In this document: positions 53,552 to 62,498 of the stretch, in pieces
Layout of the letters: each line of letters starts with the position of its first letter
Position numbering within the stretch: position 1 is the first letter of the stretch
NCBI RefSeq assembly: GCF_902459655.1
Contig: NZ_CABPSB010000002.1
Coordinates: forward strand, 186,001-250,000
Direction: 5' to 3'
Length of the DNA: 64,000 bases
DNA from: Pandoraea anhela
Lineage (GTDB): Bacteria; Pseudomonadota; Gammaproteobacteria; Burkholderiales; Burkholderiaceae
Notes under the pieces: generated by a model
Told to the model about the DNA's origin: nothing
Database searches by the model: none
Seen by the model: only the letters and a program-made list of their open reading frames with translations
Position numbers and translations under genes: made by a program

Positions 53552-54970
53552 TCAATAGCGGTAATGCGCCGGCTTGAACGGACCGTTCTTGTCGACGCTG
53601 ATGTACTTGGCCTGATCGTCGGTAAGCACGGTCAGCTCGGCGCCGATACGCCCCAGGTGCAGGCGCGCGACCTTCTCGTCCAGATGTTTCGGCAGCACGT
53701 ACACGCTGTTCTTGTACTTGGCGCCGTGCACGAACAGTTCGATCTGGGCGAGCGTCTGGTTCGTGAACGAGTTGCTCATCACGAACGACGGGTGGCCCGT
53801 GGCGCAGCCGAGGTTCACGAGACGGCCTTCCGCGAGCAGAATGATGCGCTTGCCGTCCGGGAAGATGATGTGATCGACTTGCGGCTTGATGTTTTCCCAC
53901 TGGTACTTGCGGGTCGACGCCACGTTGATTTCCGAGTCGAAGTGACCGATGTTGCACACGATCGCCTGATGCTTCATCGCGGCCATGTGGTCGTGATCGA
54001 TCACGTGGAAGTTGCCGGTGGCCGTCACGAAAATGTCGGCCTTGTCGGCGGCGTAATCCATCGTGACGACACGGTAGCCTTCCATCGCGGCTTGCAGCGC
54101 GCAGATCGGATCGATTTCCGTCACCCACACCGTGGCGCCCAGACCGCGCAGGCTTTGAGCGCAGCCCTTGCCCACGTCGCCGTAGCCGGCCACGAGCGCG
54201 ATCTTGCCGGCGATCATCACGTCGGTGGCGCGCTTGATACCGTCGACCAGCGACTCGCGGCAGCCGTACAGGTTATCGAACTTCGACTTGGTGACCGAGT
54301 CGTTCACGTTGATGGCAGGGAACGGCAGCGTGCCGTCCTTTTCCATCTGATACAGACGGTGCACGCCCGTGGTGGTCTCTTCGGTCACGCCCTTGATCTG
54401 CGACAGGCGCTTGCTGTACCACTGCGGATCGATCTGGAGGTGGCGCTTGATCGAGGCGTACAGGGCAACTTCTTCTTCGTTCGTCGGATTGCCGACGACC
54501 GAAATGTCCTTCTCGGCCTTGCTGCCCAGGATCAGCAGCAGCGTGGCGTCGCCGCCGTCGTCGAGAATCATGTTGGCGAATTCGCCGTTCGGCCATTCGA
54601 AGATGCGGTGGCTGTATTCCCAGTACTCGTCGAGCGATTCGCCCTTGAATGCGAATACGGGAATGCCTGCGGCGGCGATGGCGGCGGCGGCGTGGTCTTG
54701 CGTCGAGAAGATGTTGCACGAGGCCCAGCGCACTTCGGCGCCCAGCGCGGTCAACGTCTCGATGAGCACACCCGTCTGGATGGTCATGTGCAGCGAACCG
54801 GCGATGCGGGCGCCCTTGAGCGGCTGGCTGGCCTTGAACTCGGCGCGCGTGGCCATCAGACCCGGCATTTCGCTCTCGGCGATGGTCAGCTCTTTACGGC
54901 CCCAGTCGGCCAGCTTGATATCGGCAACGTGGAAATCGGAGAATTTCGAATCGACTACGGCGTTCATCAC
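53552..54970 (-). CDS. ahcY: S-adenosylhomocysteine hydrolase
   Basis: A 472-residue NAD-dependent enzyme that splits S-adenosylhomocysteine to adenosine and homocysteine, relieving product inhibition of methyltransferases. Visible motifs: [16 protein letters not shown], the NAD-binding loop [26 protein letters not shown], and the C-terminal [12 protein letters not shown] that reaches into the neighbouring subunit. The ribosome site AAAGGAGG (coding strand, 54973-54980) is perfect. An SAH riboswitch occupies its leader, so expression should rise when SAH accumulates. It heads the ahcY, holin-like, tlyA, metF unit. Confidence 0.98.
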   Translation of the reverse strand: MMNAVVDSKFSDFHVADIKLADWGRKELTIAESEMPGLMATRAEFKASQPLKGARIAGSLHMTIQTGVLIETLTALGAEVRWASCNIFSTQDHAAAAIAAAGIPVFAFKGESLDEYWEYSHRIFEWPNGEFANMILDDGGDATLLLILGSKAEKDISVVGNPTNEEEVALYASIKRHLQIDPQWYSKRLSQIKGVTEETTTGVHRLYQMEKDGTLPFPAINVNDSVTKSKFDNLYGCRESLVDGIKRATDVMIAGKIALVAGYGDVGKGCAQSLRGLGATVWVTEIDPICALQAAMEGYRVVTMDYAADKADIFVTATGNFHVIDHDHMAAMKHQAIVCNIGHFDSEINVASTRKYQWENIKPQVDHIIFPDGKRIILLAEGRLVNLGCATGHPSFVMSNSFTNQTLAQIELFVHGAKYKNSVYVLPKHLDEKVARLHLGRIGAELTVLTDDQAKYISVDKNGPFKPAHYRY

Positions 54971-54999
54971 GCCTCCTTTCTCTAAAGTCTAGATAGTTG

Positions 55000-55123
55000 G
55001 GACGTGAGCGCCGTTCTTGGGGCCCACGCGCCAACGATCCGGGGGAAATCCGGCGGCCGGCGGGGCCAATAGGAAGGATCTTGAGCCTGGCAGCACTTCG
55101 GCTGTCGCAACGCTCCTCAAGAC
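55000..55123 (-). ncRNA. S-adenosylhomocysteine (SAH) riboswitch in the ahcY leader
   Basis: Read on the minus strand, the leader contains the conserved SAH-riboswitch pieces in order. CTTGAGGAGCGTTGCGAC comes first, then a small hairpin, then GCCAGGCTCAAG pairing back to the first element. A variable GC-rich segment follows, then AACGGCGCTCACGT pairing with the AGCG(T) element as a pseudoknot. These match the ahcY motif of beta- and gammaproteobacteria. The element ends about 30 bases before the ahcY start codon, just ahead of the ribosome site. In this class SAH binding turns gene expression on. Confidence 0.9.
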
Positions 55124-55129
55124 CCCGGC

Positions 55130-55139
55130 ATTGTAGCAA
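55130..55139 (-). promoter_or_regulatory. Extended -10 promoter of the ahcY riboswitch transcript
   Basis: On the minus strand TTGCTACAAT gives a TGnTACAAT extended -10 element (TACAAT at 55130-55135). Initiation about 7 bases downstream would fall at about 55123, exactly where the riboswitch begins. No strong -35 is visible, as is common with extended -10 promoters. Confidence 0.6.
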
Positions 55140-55190
55140 AACTGATGGGCGACGTTACGTCAGGAGCGACGTCCGAAGGGTTATTTTTCG

Positions 55191-55874
55191 TCAGAGCGGA
55201 AGATGGGCGATCAACGGGGCGGCGAGCACCATGAGCACGCCGTTGATCATCATGACGAGGCTGGCGACCACGCCCTCCTCGCCACCGATCTGACGCGCCT
55301 TGGCCGTGCCGAATCCGTGTGCGCCCGCACCGAACGGCGCGCCGCGCGCCATGCGCGTACGCAGCGGCAGCCACGACAGCAACGCCTCGCCGAGCAGCAT
55401 GCCGATCAGTCCGGTGATGATGACGAAGAGTCCGACGAGATCGCGCGAGCCCCCGAGCTGGTCGGAGACGACCAGCGCGAAAGGCGTGGAAATGGAACGG
55501 GCGAGCAGGCTGCGCGCCATCTCCGGCGGCAGCTCGAACAGACGCGCGAGCACATACGAACTGCCCACGGCAACGACCATCGCCACGAGCACCCCGAACG
55601 TCAGCGCGAAGGCATGACGACGGATGATGTCGCGATGCTCGTAGATCGGCACCGCGAAGGCGATCGTCGTCGGCCCCAGCAGCCACACGAGCCAGCGCGA
55701 GTCGGCGATGTAGGTCGTATAGGAAATATCGCCGCCGATCATCACGCCGATGACGAGGATCGGCGCGAGAATCGCCGGACCGAGCCACACCTTGCCGAAG
55801 CGCGCGTACAGGCGCTTCGACACGTAATAGAAGAAGACGGTGAGAACGAGCAGCAGGAGCGCCGTATGATTCAT
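55191..55874 (-). CDS. LrgB/CidB-family membrane protein
   Basis: A 227-residue protein with about six to eight membrane helices, of the LrgB family (antiholin/holin-like murein hydrolase regulator partner). The motif WLLGPTTIAFAVPIYEHRDIIRRHAFAL and the late GAHGFGTAKARQIGGEEGVVASLVMMINGVL are diagnostic. In Staphylococcus and Bacillus relatives affect cell lysis, pyruvate or glycolate export. It lies 55 bases downstream of the LrgA/CidA-like gene, the usual pair, and both are probably controlled by the divergent LysR regulator. Confidence 0.92.
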   Translation of the reverse strand: MNHTALLLLVLTVFFYYVSKRLYARFGKVWLGPAILAPILVIGVMIGGDISYTTYIADSRWLVWLLGPTTIAFAVPIYEHRDIIRRHAFALTFGVLVAMVVAVGSSYVLARLFELPPEMARSLLARSISTPFALVVSDQLGGSRDLVGLFVIITGLIGMLLGEALLSWLPLRTRMARGAPFGAGAHGFGTAKARQIGGEEGVVASLVMMINGVLMVLAAPLIAHLPL

Positions 55875-55929
55875 GACAAGTCCCGTCGAGCGCTAAACGC
55901 GGGGCGCGTGACGCAGCGCTCGCAACGCA

Positions 55930-56385
55930 TCAGCGGGCATCGTGCGCATGGGCACGACGCGCCGGCATGCGAACGAGCGCGCGCTTCAGGCGACGCTCGG
56001 CGCGGCAGGCGAAATCCACGGCGAGGGCGGTCGATACCATCACGAGCACCGTGCCCACGCCGATCACGGCGAGCAGTTGCAGGCCCTCCTGGCGCAGCAG
56101 ATCGGTGTATTGCATGACGGCGGCGACCAGCGGCACGAAGAAGAGGATCATCTCGGCCAGGAACCAGTCCGCGCCGCGCTTGATCTTCTCCGTCTTCAGC
56201 ACGCCGCTCATGAGCAGCGCCACCACGACGAGCAGACCGAGCACACCGCCCGGCAGGGGCAGATGAAAATGACGCGACGCAGCATCCGCCGCCAGATAGA
56301 TCCCCGTCAGGAGCGCGATCTGCCACAGCACACTGACAATGCCTTTGCTGCGGGTGTACACACGGCGCGCGATCATCTTGGTCAT
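55930..56385 (-). CDS. CidA/LrgA-family holin-like protein
   Basis: A 151-residue small membrane protein with four hydrophobic segments. LPLPGGVLGLLVVVALLMSG (about residues 43-62) and ADWFLAEMILFFVPLVAAVMQY are the CidA/LrgA signature. The C-terminal tail (about 30 residues, Arg/Ala/His-rich) is longer than in most relatives. I start at the ATG at 56385; the long upstream frame crosses the regulatory region and the LysR gene. It precedes lrgB in one operon and diverges from a CidR-like LysR regulator. Confidence 0.9.
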   Translation of the reverse strand: MTKMIARRVYTRSKGIVSVLWQIALLTGIYLAADAASRHFHLPLPGGVLGLLVVVALLMSGVLKTEKIKRGADWFLAEMILFFVPLVAAVMQYTDLLRQEGLQLLAVIGVGTVLVMVSTALAVDFACRAERRLKRALVRMPARRAHAHDAR

Positions 56386-56473
56386 GGCGGACTCCCTAAG
56401 GGTTTTCACGAATATGGAGAGCAGTATAGGAAGCACCGCAACATAAATATAATGAATTAGTCGTATAAAATCG

Positions 56474-56488
56474 ATTCCAAATTGGAAT
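56474..56488. promoter_or_regulatory. 15-bp palindrome between cidA-like and lysR genes
   Basis: ATTCCAA-A-TTGGAAT is a perfect palindrome of the T-N11-A type preferred by LysR regulators. It lies about 90 bases from either start codon, in an AT-rich stretch, and is the best candidate operator of the divergent regulator. Confidence 0.55.
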
Positions 56489-56583
56489 AATTTAAGTATT
56501 AACCCTAATCGTGCATAGCGAAGCCTTGCGGGACGGGGGTTTCGCTCATTTCGCACCACCAGGGTGCATTCGCGAGAACCAAA

Positions 56584-57528
56584 ATGGAACTGCGTGCGTT
56601 GCGAGGATTTGTGGAGGTTGTGCGACAGCAGAGCTTCACGGCGGCGGCCGAAGCGCTTTTCGTCACGCAACCGACGGTGAGCAAAATGGTCAAGGCGCTG
56701 GAAGACGAACTGGGCACGCCGCTGATGCTGCGTGAGGAGCGCGGCATGGGTCGCCGGCTTCAATTGACGGATGCGGGACGCGTCGTCTTCGAACGCGGGC
56801 AGGACGTACTCGCGGCGCATGCGCGGTTGCAGCAGGAGCTGGCCGATCTGGAGACGGTCTCGCGCGGCGAGTTGTCGATCGGCATCCCCCCGCTCGGCGG
56901 CGACTTGTTCATTCCGGTGATCGGCGCGTTCCATCAGCACTATCCGGACATCGAGATGAAGTTGTTCGAGACCGGCTCGCGCGCGATCGAGCAGGCGTTG
57001 CTCGCGGGCGACATCGAGTTGGGCGCGGTCTTGTTGCCGGTGGATCCGACGGTGCTCGACGTGCTGCCCGTGTGTCACTACCAGTTGCGCCTGATCGCGC
57101 CGCACGACTCCCGCTGGGAGGGCCGCGCCTGGGTCGGCCTCGGTGAATTGCGCGACGAGCCCTTCGTCTTCTATGGCGAGGGGTTTGCGTTGTCGGAACT
57201 CGTGATTGCCGCGTGTCGACGAGCGGGATTCACGCCGAAGATCGCCGGACGCTCCAGTCAGTGGGACTTCATCGCGTCGATGGTCGACAACGGCGTGGGG
57301 ATTGCGCTGCTGCCCGAGCCGTTCTGCGCGCGGCTCGATCCGAAGCGCTTCGTCATGACGGACGTGCGCGACCCGGAGATTCCCTGGGATCTGGCCATGG
57401 CATGGCGGCGCGACTCGTATCTGTCGCATGCGGCGCGACGCTGGCTCGCGCTGGCGCGGGACATTCTCGGTCCCGGAGGCGATGGCGAAGCCAAGGCCGC
57501 CATCGTGGGCGGCGCGCGGCGAACGTAG
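56584..57528 (+). CDS. LysR-family regulator, CidR-like
   Basis: A 314-residue LTTR: N-terminal winged helix (MELRALRGFVEVVRQQSFTAAAEALFVTQPTVSKMVKALEDELG, residues 1-44) and a C-terminal periplasmic-binding-protein-like effector domain from about residue 90 (RGELSIGIPPLGGDLFIPVIGAF). It diverges from the cidA/lrgB-type pair, the standard CidR arrangement, in which the regulator responds to weak acids such as acetate in Gram-positives. The effector here is unknown. The C-terminal GGDGEAKAAIVGGARRT is a non-conserved tail. Confidence 0.9.
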   Translation: MELRALRGFVEVVRQQSFTAAAEALFVTQPTVSKMVKALEDELGTPLMLREERGMGRRLQLTDAGRVVFERGQDVLAAHARLQQELADLETVSRGELSIGIPPLGGDLFIPVIGAFHQHYPDIEMKLFETGSRAIEQALLAGDIELGAVLLPVDPTVLDVLPVCHYQLRLIAPHDSRWEGRAWVGLGELRDEPFVFYGEGFALSELVIAACRRAGFTPKIAGRSSQWDFIASMVDNGVGIALLPEPFCARLDPKRFVMTDVRDPEIPWDLAMAWRRDSYLSHAARRWLALARDILGPGGDGEAKAAIVGGARRT

Positions 57529-57706
57529 GAACGGGCGGCGCACCGAATGTCATCCGGCCCGGCAGCCGGTCCATGCGCGCGGCGCGGGGGCGTCGTTCCT
57601 CGGCGAGCGATCCGACGAGTTGCGACGATTGCGGTATCCTTGCCGCTGACAAATTTTCCCCCTTTGCCATCGTGTCGCCGCAGGGCGGCGCGATACTTCG
57701 ACACTC

Positions 57707-58480
57707 ATGCGCATCATTACCGCGAATCTGAACGGCGTGCGATCGGCCGCCAAGAAGGGCTTTTTCGAGTGGTTCGGCAATCAGGATGCCGACATTCTCT
57801 GCGTGCAGGAGATCAAGGCGCAGTTGCCGGACATGACGCCGGACTTTCTCAAGCCGCACGACTATCAGGGCTACTTCCACTACGCACAGAAGAAGGGATA
57901 CAGCGGCGCAGGCGTGTACGTGCGACGCGAGCCCGACGACATCGTGATCGGCTGGAACAACGAGGAGTTCGATGCCGAGGGTCGTTACGTCGAAGTGCGT
58001 TACGGCAATCTGTCGGTGATCTCGGTGTATATCCCGTCGGGGTCGAGCGGCGAGGAGCGTCAGGCGGCGAAGTTTCGTTTCATGGCGGGCTTCATGCCCC
58101 ATCTGCTCGAACTCAAAGCGGCCGGGCGCGAAGTCGTGCTGTGCGGTGACGTCAACATCGCCCACAAGGAAATCGACATCAAGAACTGGAAGGGCAACCT
58201 GAAGAATTCGGGTTTCCTGCCGGAAGAGCGTGCATGGCTCACCCAATTGTTCGACGATCACGGTTACGTGGACGTTTTCCGCACGCTGGATCCGCGCCCC
58301 GACCAATATACGTGGTGGAGCAACCGCGGGCAGGCGTATGCGAAGAACGTCGGGTGGCGCATCGACTATCAGATCGCTACGCCGGGGATCGCGGGCAAAG
58401 CAAAGACGACCTCCGTGTTCCGCGACATCAAATTCAGCGATCACGCGCCGCTGACGGTGGACTACGATCACCCGTTGTAA
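57707..58480 (+). CDS. xth: Exodeoxyribonuclease III (AP endonuclease)
   Basis: A 257-residue Mg-dependent nuclease of the EEP superfamily that repairs abasic sites and trims 3-prime ends. Motifs in order: NLNGVRSAAKKGFFEWF, CVQEIKAQ (metal-binding Glu), GYSGAGVYVR, GDVNIAHKEIDIKNWKGN (catalytic Asp/Asn) and the terminal SDHAPLTVDYD (catalytic His). Length fits the ExoA/Xth subgroup. It is monocistronic with a strong terminator 50 bases downstream. Confidence 0.93.
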   Translation: MRIITANLNGVRSAAKKGFFEWFGNQDADILCVQEIKAQLPDMTPDFLKPHDYQGYFHYAQKKGYSGAGVYVRREPDDIVIGWNNEEFDAEGRYVEVRYGNLSVISVYIPSGSSGEERQAAKFRFMAGFMPHLLELKAAGREVVLCGDVNIAHKEIDIKNWKGNLKNSGFLPEERAWLTQLFDDHGYVDVFRTLDPRPDQYTWWSNRGQAYAKNVGWRIDYQIATPGIAGKAKTTSVFRDIKFSDHAPLTVDYDHPL

Positions 58481-58830
58481 GTCCTGCGAGCCATCCCCAA
58501 CCCCCCCAGGCATCCCGAGCCATCCCGAGCAAAAAGGCCGATCTTCGAAAGATCGGCCTTTTCGTTGGATGTCGCATGCCACTCGCCATCTGCGCCGGGC
58601 GCCGCCCCGTGCGCCCGCCGGCCTCACCGTGAATGCGCCGCCCGGCAGTTTGGCATTGCCGCCGCTCCATTCCCGCCTTTTCCCAAAACCGCTCCCCGCC
58701 CGCGTTATTTCCGCCGAAGCTTCGCCAGTTTGGGCGTACTCCCAACAACCTGCCTTCAGGCCGTCGATCAAATCGTCCGCTGGTACGCATCCAGCGTTCC
58801 CACAGTACCCAACAATAAAGGAATCGACCG
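58481..58830. other. Intergenic region between xth and catalase
   Basis: 350 bases. The left part holds a C-rich run, the CATCCCGAGC direct repeat and the xth terminator. The remainder to the catalase ribosome site (AAAGGAA at about 58817-58823) has short open frames on both strands but none with a recognisable product. No OxyR site was confidently identified. Confidence 0.6.
58531..58562 (+). terminator. Intrinsic terminator after xth
   Basis: A perfect 14-bp stem (AAAAGGCCGATCTT with AAGATCGGCCTTTT) closes a TCGA tetraloop, with a preceding A-run and following T-run. A direct repeat CATCCCGAGC (58511-58520, 58521-58530) sits just before it. Confidence 0.95.
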
Positions 58831-60351
58831 ATGGCCTCTAAGAATGGAGTCATCCTGTGCACTGTTGCCATGTGCCTTGCTTTCGGCGCGCATGCAACGC
58901 CGCTCACGCGTGATAACGGGGCTCCCGTAGGAGACAACCAGAACTCGCAGACCGCAGGCCCGACGGGACCGGTCCTGTTGCAGGACGTTCATCTGATTCA
59001 GAAGCTGCAGCGTTTCGATCGCGAGCGGATTCCGGAGCGCGTGGTCCACGCCAGAGGCGCGGGTGCGTACGGGACGTTCGTCGCCAGTCGCGGTCTCTCG
59101 GAGTTCACGCGCGCCAAGGTGTTTACGCCAGGAAAACAGACCCCCGTGTTCGTGCGATTCTCGAGCGTGATTCACGGCAGCGGCTCCCCGGAAACGTTGC
59201 GCGATCCGCGCGGTTTCGCCACCAGGTTTTACACGTCGGAAGGCAACTGGGATCTGGTCGGCAACAACGAGCCGGTGTTCTTCATTCGCGACGCGATGAA
59301 GTTTCCGGATATGGTGCACTCCCTGAAGCCCGCCCCGAACACCAACCTTCAGGACCCGAATCGCTTCTTCGACTTCTTTTCTCACCAGCCGGAAGCCACC
59401 CACATGCTGACGCGGATTTATTCCGACTTCGGCACGCCGGCCACCTACCGTGAGATGAACGGCAATAGTGTGCACGCTTACAAGTTCGTCAACGCGAAGG
59501 GCGAAGCGCACTACGTCAAATTCCATTGGAAGAGTCAGCAGGGGGTGAGAACACTGTCCGCCGCCGAGGCCCGGAAAATTCAGGGCGAAGACTTCAATCA
59601 CATGACCCGCGATCTGTACGACGCGATTGCCAAGGGCAACTATCCGAAGTGGGATCTTTACGTTCAGGTGCTGGAACTCAAGCGCATGTCGAGCTTCGAC
59701 TTCGACCCGCTGGACGCTACCAAGATCTGGCCCAATGTGCCGGAGATCAAGGTCGGCACCATGACCCTGAACAAGAATCCGGATAACGTATTCCAGGAAA
59801 CGGAGCAGGCGACTTTCGCGCCATCCAATCTGATTCCGGGCATCGAACCTTCGGAAGATCGATTGCTGCAAGGACGCCTGTTTTCGTACGCCGACACCCA
59901 ACTGCATCGTGTCGGCACGAACGCCCACCAGTTGCCCGTCAACAAACCGCGCGCCAACGTCTCGAACCATCATCAGGACGGTGCGATGAATGCCGCAAGC
60001 CGCAAGGGGAGCGTGAACTACGAGCCCAGCGTGCAAGCCCCGCTGACGTCGGACGAACAGTACAAAGCGAGCCGTTCTCCGCTCATCGGCACCACGCAGC
60101 AAGCGAAAATCGTCAAGACACGGGATTTCGCGCAGGCAGGCATGTTCTACCGCTCATTGAACGCGCAACAGCGAAGCAATCTTGTCGCTAATTTCGCCGG
60201 CGATCTCGGGCAGGTGAAGAACGAACGCGTCAAGTACGCGATCCTGTCCTTCTTGCAAAAAGCGGATGCCGAGTACGGTCGCCGGGTTGCCGTCGCCGTT
60301 GGGGCGGATCCCGCGCGAGTGATCGCGCTGGCCGACAAGCTCCCGAACTGA
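58831..60351 (+). CDS. Exported monofunctional catalase
   Basis: A 506-residue small-subunit heme catalase that dismutates hydrogen peroxide. The N-terminus has a signal peptide (about 1-22, LCTVAMCLAFGAHA before TPL), so the enzyme should act in the periplasm. Catalytic His73 lies in VVHARGAGAYG, the distal Asn in GNNEPVFF (145-146), and the proximal heme Tyr353 in RLFSYADTQ. The body PVFVRFSSVIHGSGSPETLRDPRGFATRFYT is canonical. It is monocistronic, with a ribosome site AAAGGAA and a strong hairpin after the stop. Exported catalases occur in several plant- or host-associated Gram-negatives. Confidence 0.93.
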   Translation: MASKNGVILCTVAMCLAFGAHATPLTRDNGAPVGDNQNSQTAGPTGPVLLQDVHLIQKLQRFDRERIPERVVHARGAGAYGTFVASRGLSEFTRAKVFTPGKQTPVFVRFSSVIHGSGSPETLRDPRGFATRFYTSEGNWDLVGNNEPVFFIRDAMKFPDMVHSLKPAPNTNLQDPNRFFDFFSHQPEATHMLTRIYSDFGTPATYREMNGNSVHAYKFVNAKGEAHYVKFHWKSQQGVRTLSAAEARKIQGEDFNHMTRDLYDAIAKGNYPKWDLYVQVLELKRMSSFDFDPLDATKIWPNVPEIKVGTMTLNKNPDNVFQETEQATFAPSNLIPGIEPSEDRLLQGRLFSYADTQLHRVGTNAHQLPVNKPRANVSNHHQDGAMNAASRKGSVNYEPSVQAPLTSDEQYKASRSPLIGTTQQAKIVKTRDFAQAGMFYRSLNAQQRSNLVANFAGDLGQVKNERVKYAILSFLQKADAEYGRRVAVAVGADPARVIALADKLPN

Positions 60352-60366
60352 CGTATCGAGTGACTG

Positions 60367-60398
60367 CGGGCGCCGCGCGCTGGCATGCGCGGCGCCCG
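60367..60398. terminator. 12-bp GC hairpin between convergent catalase and ampG genes
   Basis: CGGGCGCCGCGC (60367-60378) and GCGCGGCGCCCG (60387-60398) form a perfect stem with an 8-base loop, 15 bases after the catalase stop. There is no T-run on either side, but the stem is very stable and can serve both converging genes. Confidence 0.6.
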
Positions 60399-60415
60399 AA
60401 CTCCCGAACCCCGTG

Positions 60416-61708
60416 TCAGCGCGGCCCGTCCGTCGCGGGCACGCCATCGCCATCGTCGTCAGCCCCCCAAGGGGCGACTTTCGGCAGCAGAAGCATGCCC
60501 GGCACCGCGAGCGCCGTGCAGATGAGGAAGAAGATCAACCAACCCACGCCGTCCACGATATAGCCCGTGCCGGCATTCGCAAACGTGCGCGGCACCGATG
60601 CCAGACTCGTGAACAACGCGAACTGCGTCGCCGTGTAACGCGGGTCCGTCGTGCGGGCGATGTACGCCGTGAACGCCGCCGTGCCCAGCCCGGCCGTGAA
60701 CGCCTCGAACGCGATCACCGCACCCAGACCTACCACCACCGGTCCCGCTTCCGCCAGCCATGCGAAGCCCAGCACCGACACCAGTTGCAGCACGCCGAAC
60801 ACCCACAGCCCCCGGTTGATGCCCAGCTTGATCAGCCAGATCCCGCCGATGATGCCGCCCGCCACGCTCGCCCAGAGGCTCGTCGCCTTCGCCACCACGC
60901 CGATCTGCGTCTTCGTGAACCCGAGATCCAGATAAAACGACGTGGCCAGCGATGTCGCCATCGAATCGCCCAGCTTGTACAGAAAGATGAACGCCAGCAC
61001 CAGCAACGCCTGCGACCATCCGCCACGCGTGACGAACTCGTGAAACGGCTCGACCACCGCCTCGCGCAACGTCTTCGGCGGCGTGCCGCGAATCTCCGGC
61101 TCCTTCACGACCAGGGTCATCACGATGCCCGGGAGCATGAACGCCGCCGTCGCGAAAAACACCTGCGACCACGGCAGATGGTCGGCCATGATCAGGGCGA
61201 GCGATCCCGGCACCAGTCCCGCCACCTTGTAGGCATTCACATGCATCGCCGTGCCCAGCCCCTGCTCGCGATCGGACAACAGTTCGCGACGGTAGGCGTC
61301 CAGACAGATGTCGAGACTCGCGCTGAAGAATGCCAGCGCCGCCGCCAGCGCCGCAATCGTCATCAGATCGCGCTGCGGCGAGTAAGTCCCCATGATCGCG
61401 ACCGCCCCCGCCACCAGCAACTGCGTGACGAACATCCAGCCGCGACGCCGCCCCGGTTTCCAGCCGAGCAGATTGGGCGCGAAGCGATCCATGAACGGCG
61501 CCCACAGGAACTTCCACGTGTAAGGAAACTGGATCAGCGCAAACAGGCCGATCGACTTGAGATCGACATGCTCGCTGCGCAACCATGCCTGCACGAGATT
61601 GAGCAGGATGAAGAGCGGCAGACCCGAGGTGAAACCGAGAATCACGCAGATGAGCATCCGCGTGGGGTGGAAGACGCGCCCGTCGTCGGGCCGCAGCGAA
61701 TCGGTCAT
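60416..61708 (-). CDS. AmpG-family MFS muropeptide permease
   Basis: A 430-residue major facilitator of the AmpG type, which imports GlcNAc-1,6-anhydro-muropeptides from the periplasm for cell-wall recycling. The start GFTSGLPLFILLNLVQAWLRSEHVDLKSIGLFALIQFPYTWKFLWAPFMDRF is characteristic of AmpG. It has about 12 helices, without the two extra C-terminal helices of the 491-residue E. coli protein. The ATG at 61708 gives the family start. It is downstream of metX-metW on the minus strand, with a 106-base gap. Confidence 0.88.
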   Translation of the reverse strand: MTDSLRPDDGRVFHPTRMLICVILGFTSGLPLFILLNLVQAWLRSEHVDLKSIGLFALIQFPYTWKFLWAPFMDRFAPNLLGWKPGRRRGWMFVTQLLVAGAVAIMGTYSPQRDLMTIAALAAALAFFSASLDICLDAYRRELLSDREQGLGTAMHVNAYKVAGLVPGSLALIMADHLPWSQVFFATAAFMLPGIVMTLVVKEPEIRGTPPKTLREAVVEPFHEFVTRGGWSQALLVLAFIFLYKLGDSMATSLATSFYLDLGFTKTQIGVVAKATSLWASVAGGIIGGIWLIKLGINRGLWVFGVLQLVSVLGFAWLAEAGPVVVGLGAVIAFEAFTAGLGTAAFTAYIARTTDPRYTATQFALFTSLASVPRTFANAGTGYIVDGVGWLIFFLICTALAVPGMLLLPKVAPWGADDDGDGVPATDGPR

Positions 61709-61814
61709 GGAAAGGACAGTTGGGGCCAGCCGCCTGCGGTGCACGTTGCCCGGCCCCCGTTGTCTGCTGCCGTCAGGGGCCCGACGCTACGCTGCCCCGC
61801 ACGCTGCCGTCGGT

Positions 61815-62498
61815 TCAGGAACGCTTGACGCGATAGACCGCAAGACTACCACGCCAGTTCGCACCGACCGACACGAGCCGGCCGTTGTGCAACACCGCAC
61901 GATCCAGAATTTTCACGCCGACATCCGGCGCCAACGCCTCGAAATCCCGGATCGTCAGCACACGCACGTTCGGCGTGTTGTGCCACTGGAACGGCAAACT
62001 CTTCGACACCGGCATGCGGCCCTGCAATACCGACAGACGATGCGGCCAGTAACCGAAGTTCGGGAACGAGACGATGGCTTCGCGCCCCACGCGCACCGTC
62101 TCGCGCAGAATGTCCGCGGTGCGGTGAATCGTCTGCAATGTCTGCGACAGGATGACGGTATCGAAACTCTGATCCTCGAAAAGCTTCAGCCCGTCTTCCA
62201 TATTCTGCTGAATGACGTTGATGCCGCGCTGCGCCGACGCCAGCACGCCCGCGTCGTCGATCTCCACGCCGTAGCCGCTCACATCGAGTTCATCGGTCAG
62301 CAGACGCAGCAACGAGCCGTCGCTGCACCCGAGGTCGAGCACCTGCGACGACGGCTCGATCCATCGCGCAATGACCCGGAAGTCGGGACGATCCGCGAGC
62401 GACGCCGAAATACGATCGCGCGATGCGGCCAGACTTGCCGCTTGTGCGCTGGTGGACACTCCGCCCACGCCGTTCGCTGCAATGGTGGACTGACTCAT
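61815..62498 (-). CDS. metW: Methionine biosynthesis protein MetW
   Basis: A 227-residue protein with a class I methyltransferase fold: [18 protein letters not shown] is the SAM-type loop, followed by [28 protein letters not shown] and the [13 protein letters not shown] motif. MetW is coded next to MetX in many proteobacteria and is needed for homoserine acylation activity of MetX rather than acting as a free methyltransferase. The start overlaps the metX stop by 4 bases. A serine/alanine-rich N-terminus of about 25 residues precedes the domain. Confidence 0.95.
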   Translation of the reverse strand: MSQSTIAANGVGGVSTSAQAASLAASRDRISASLADRPDFRVIARWIEPSSQVLDLGCSDGSLLRLLTDELDVSGYGVEIDDAGVLASAQRGINVIQQNMEDGLKLFEDQSFDTVILSQTLQTIHRTADILRETVRVGREAIVSFPNFGYWPHRLSVLQGRMPVSKSLPFQWHNTPNVRVLTIRDFEALAPDVGVKILDRAVLHNGRLVSVGANWRGSLAVYRVKRS

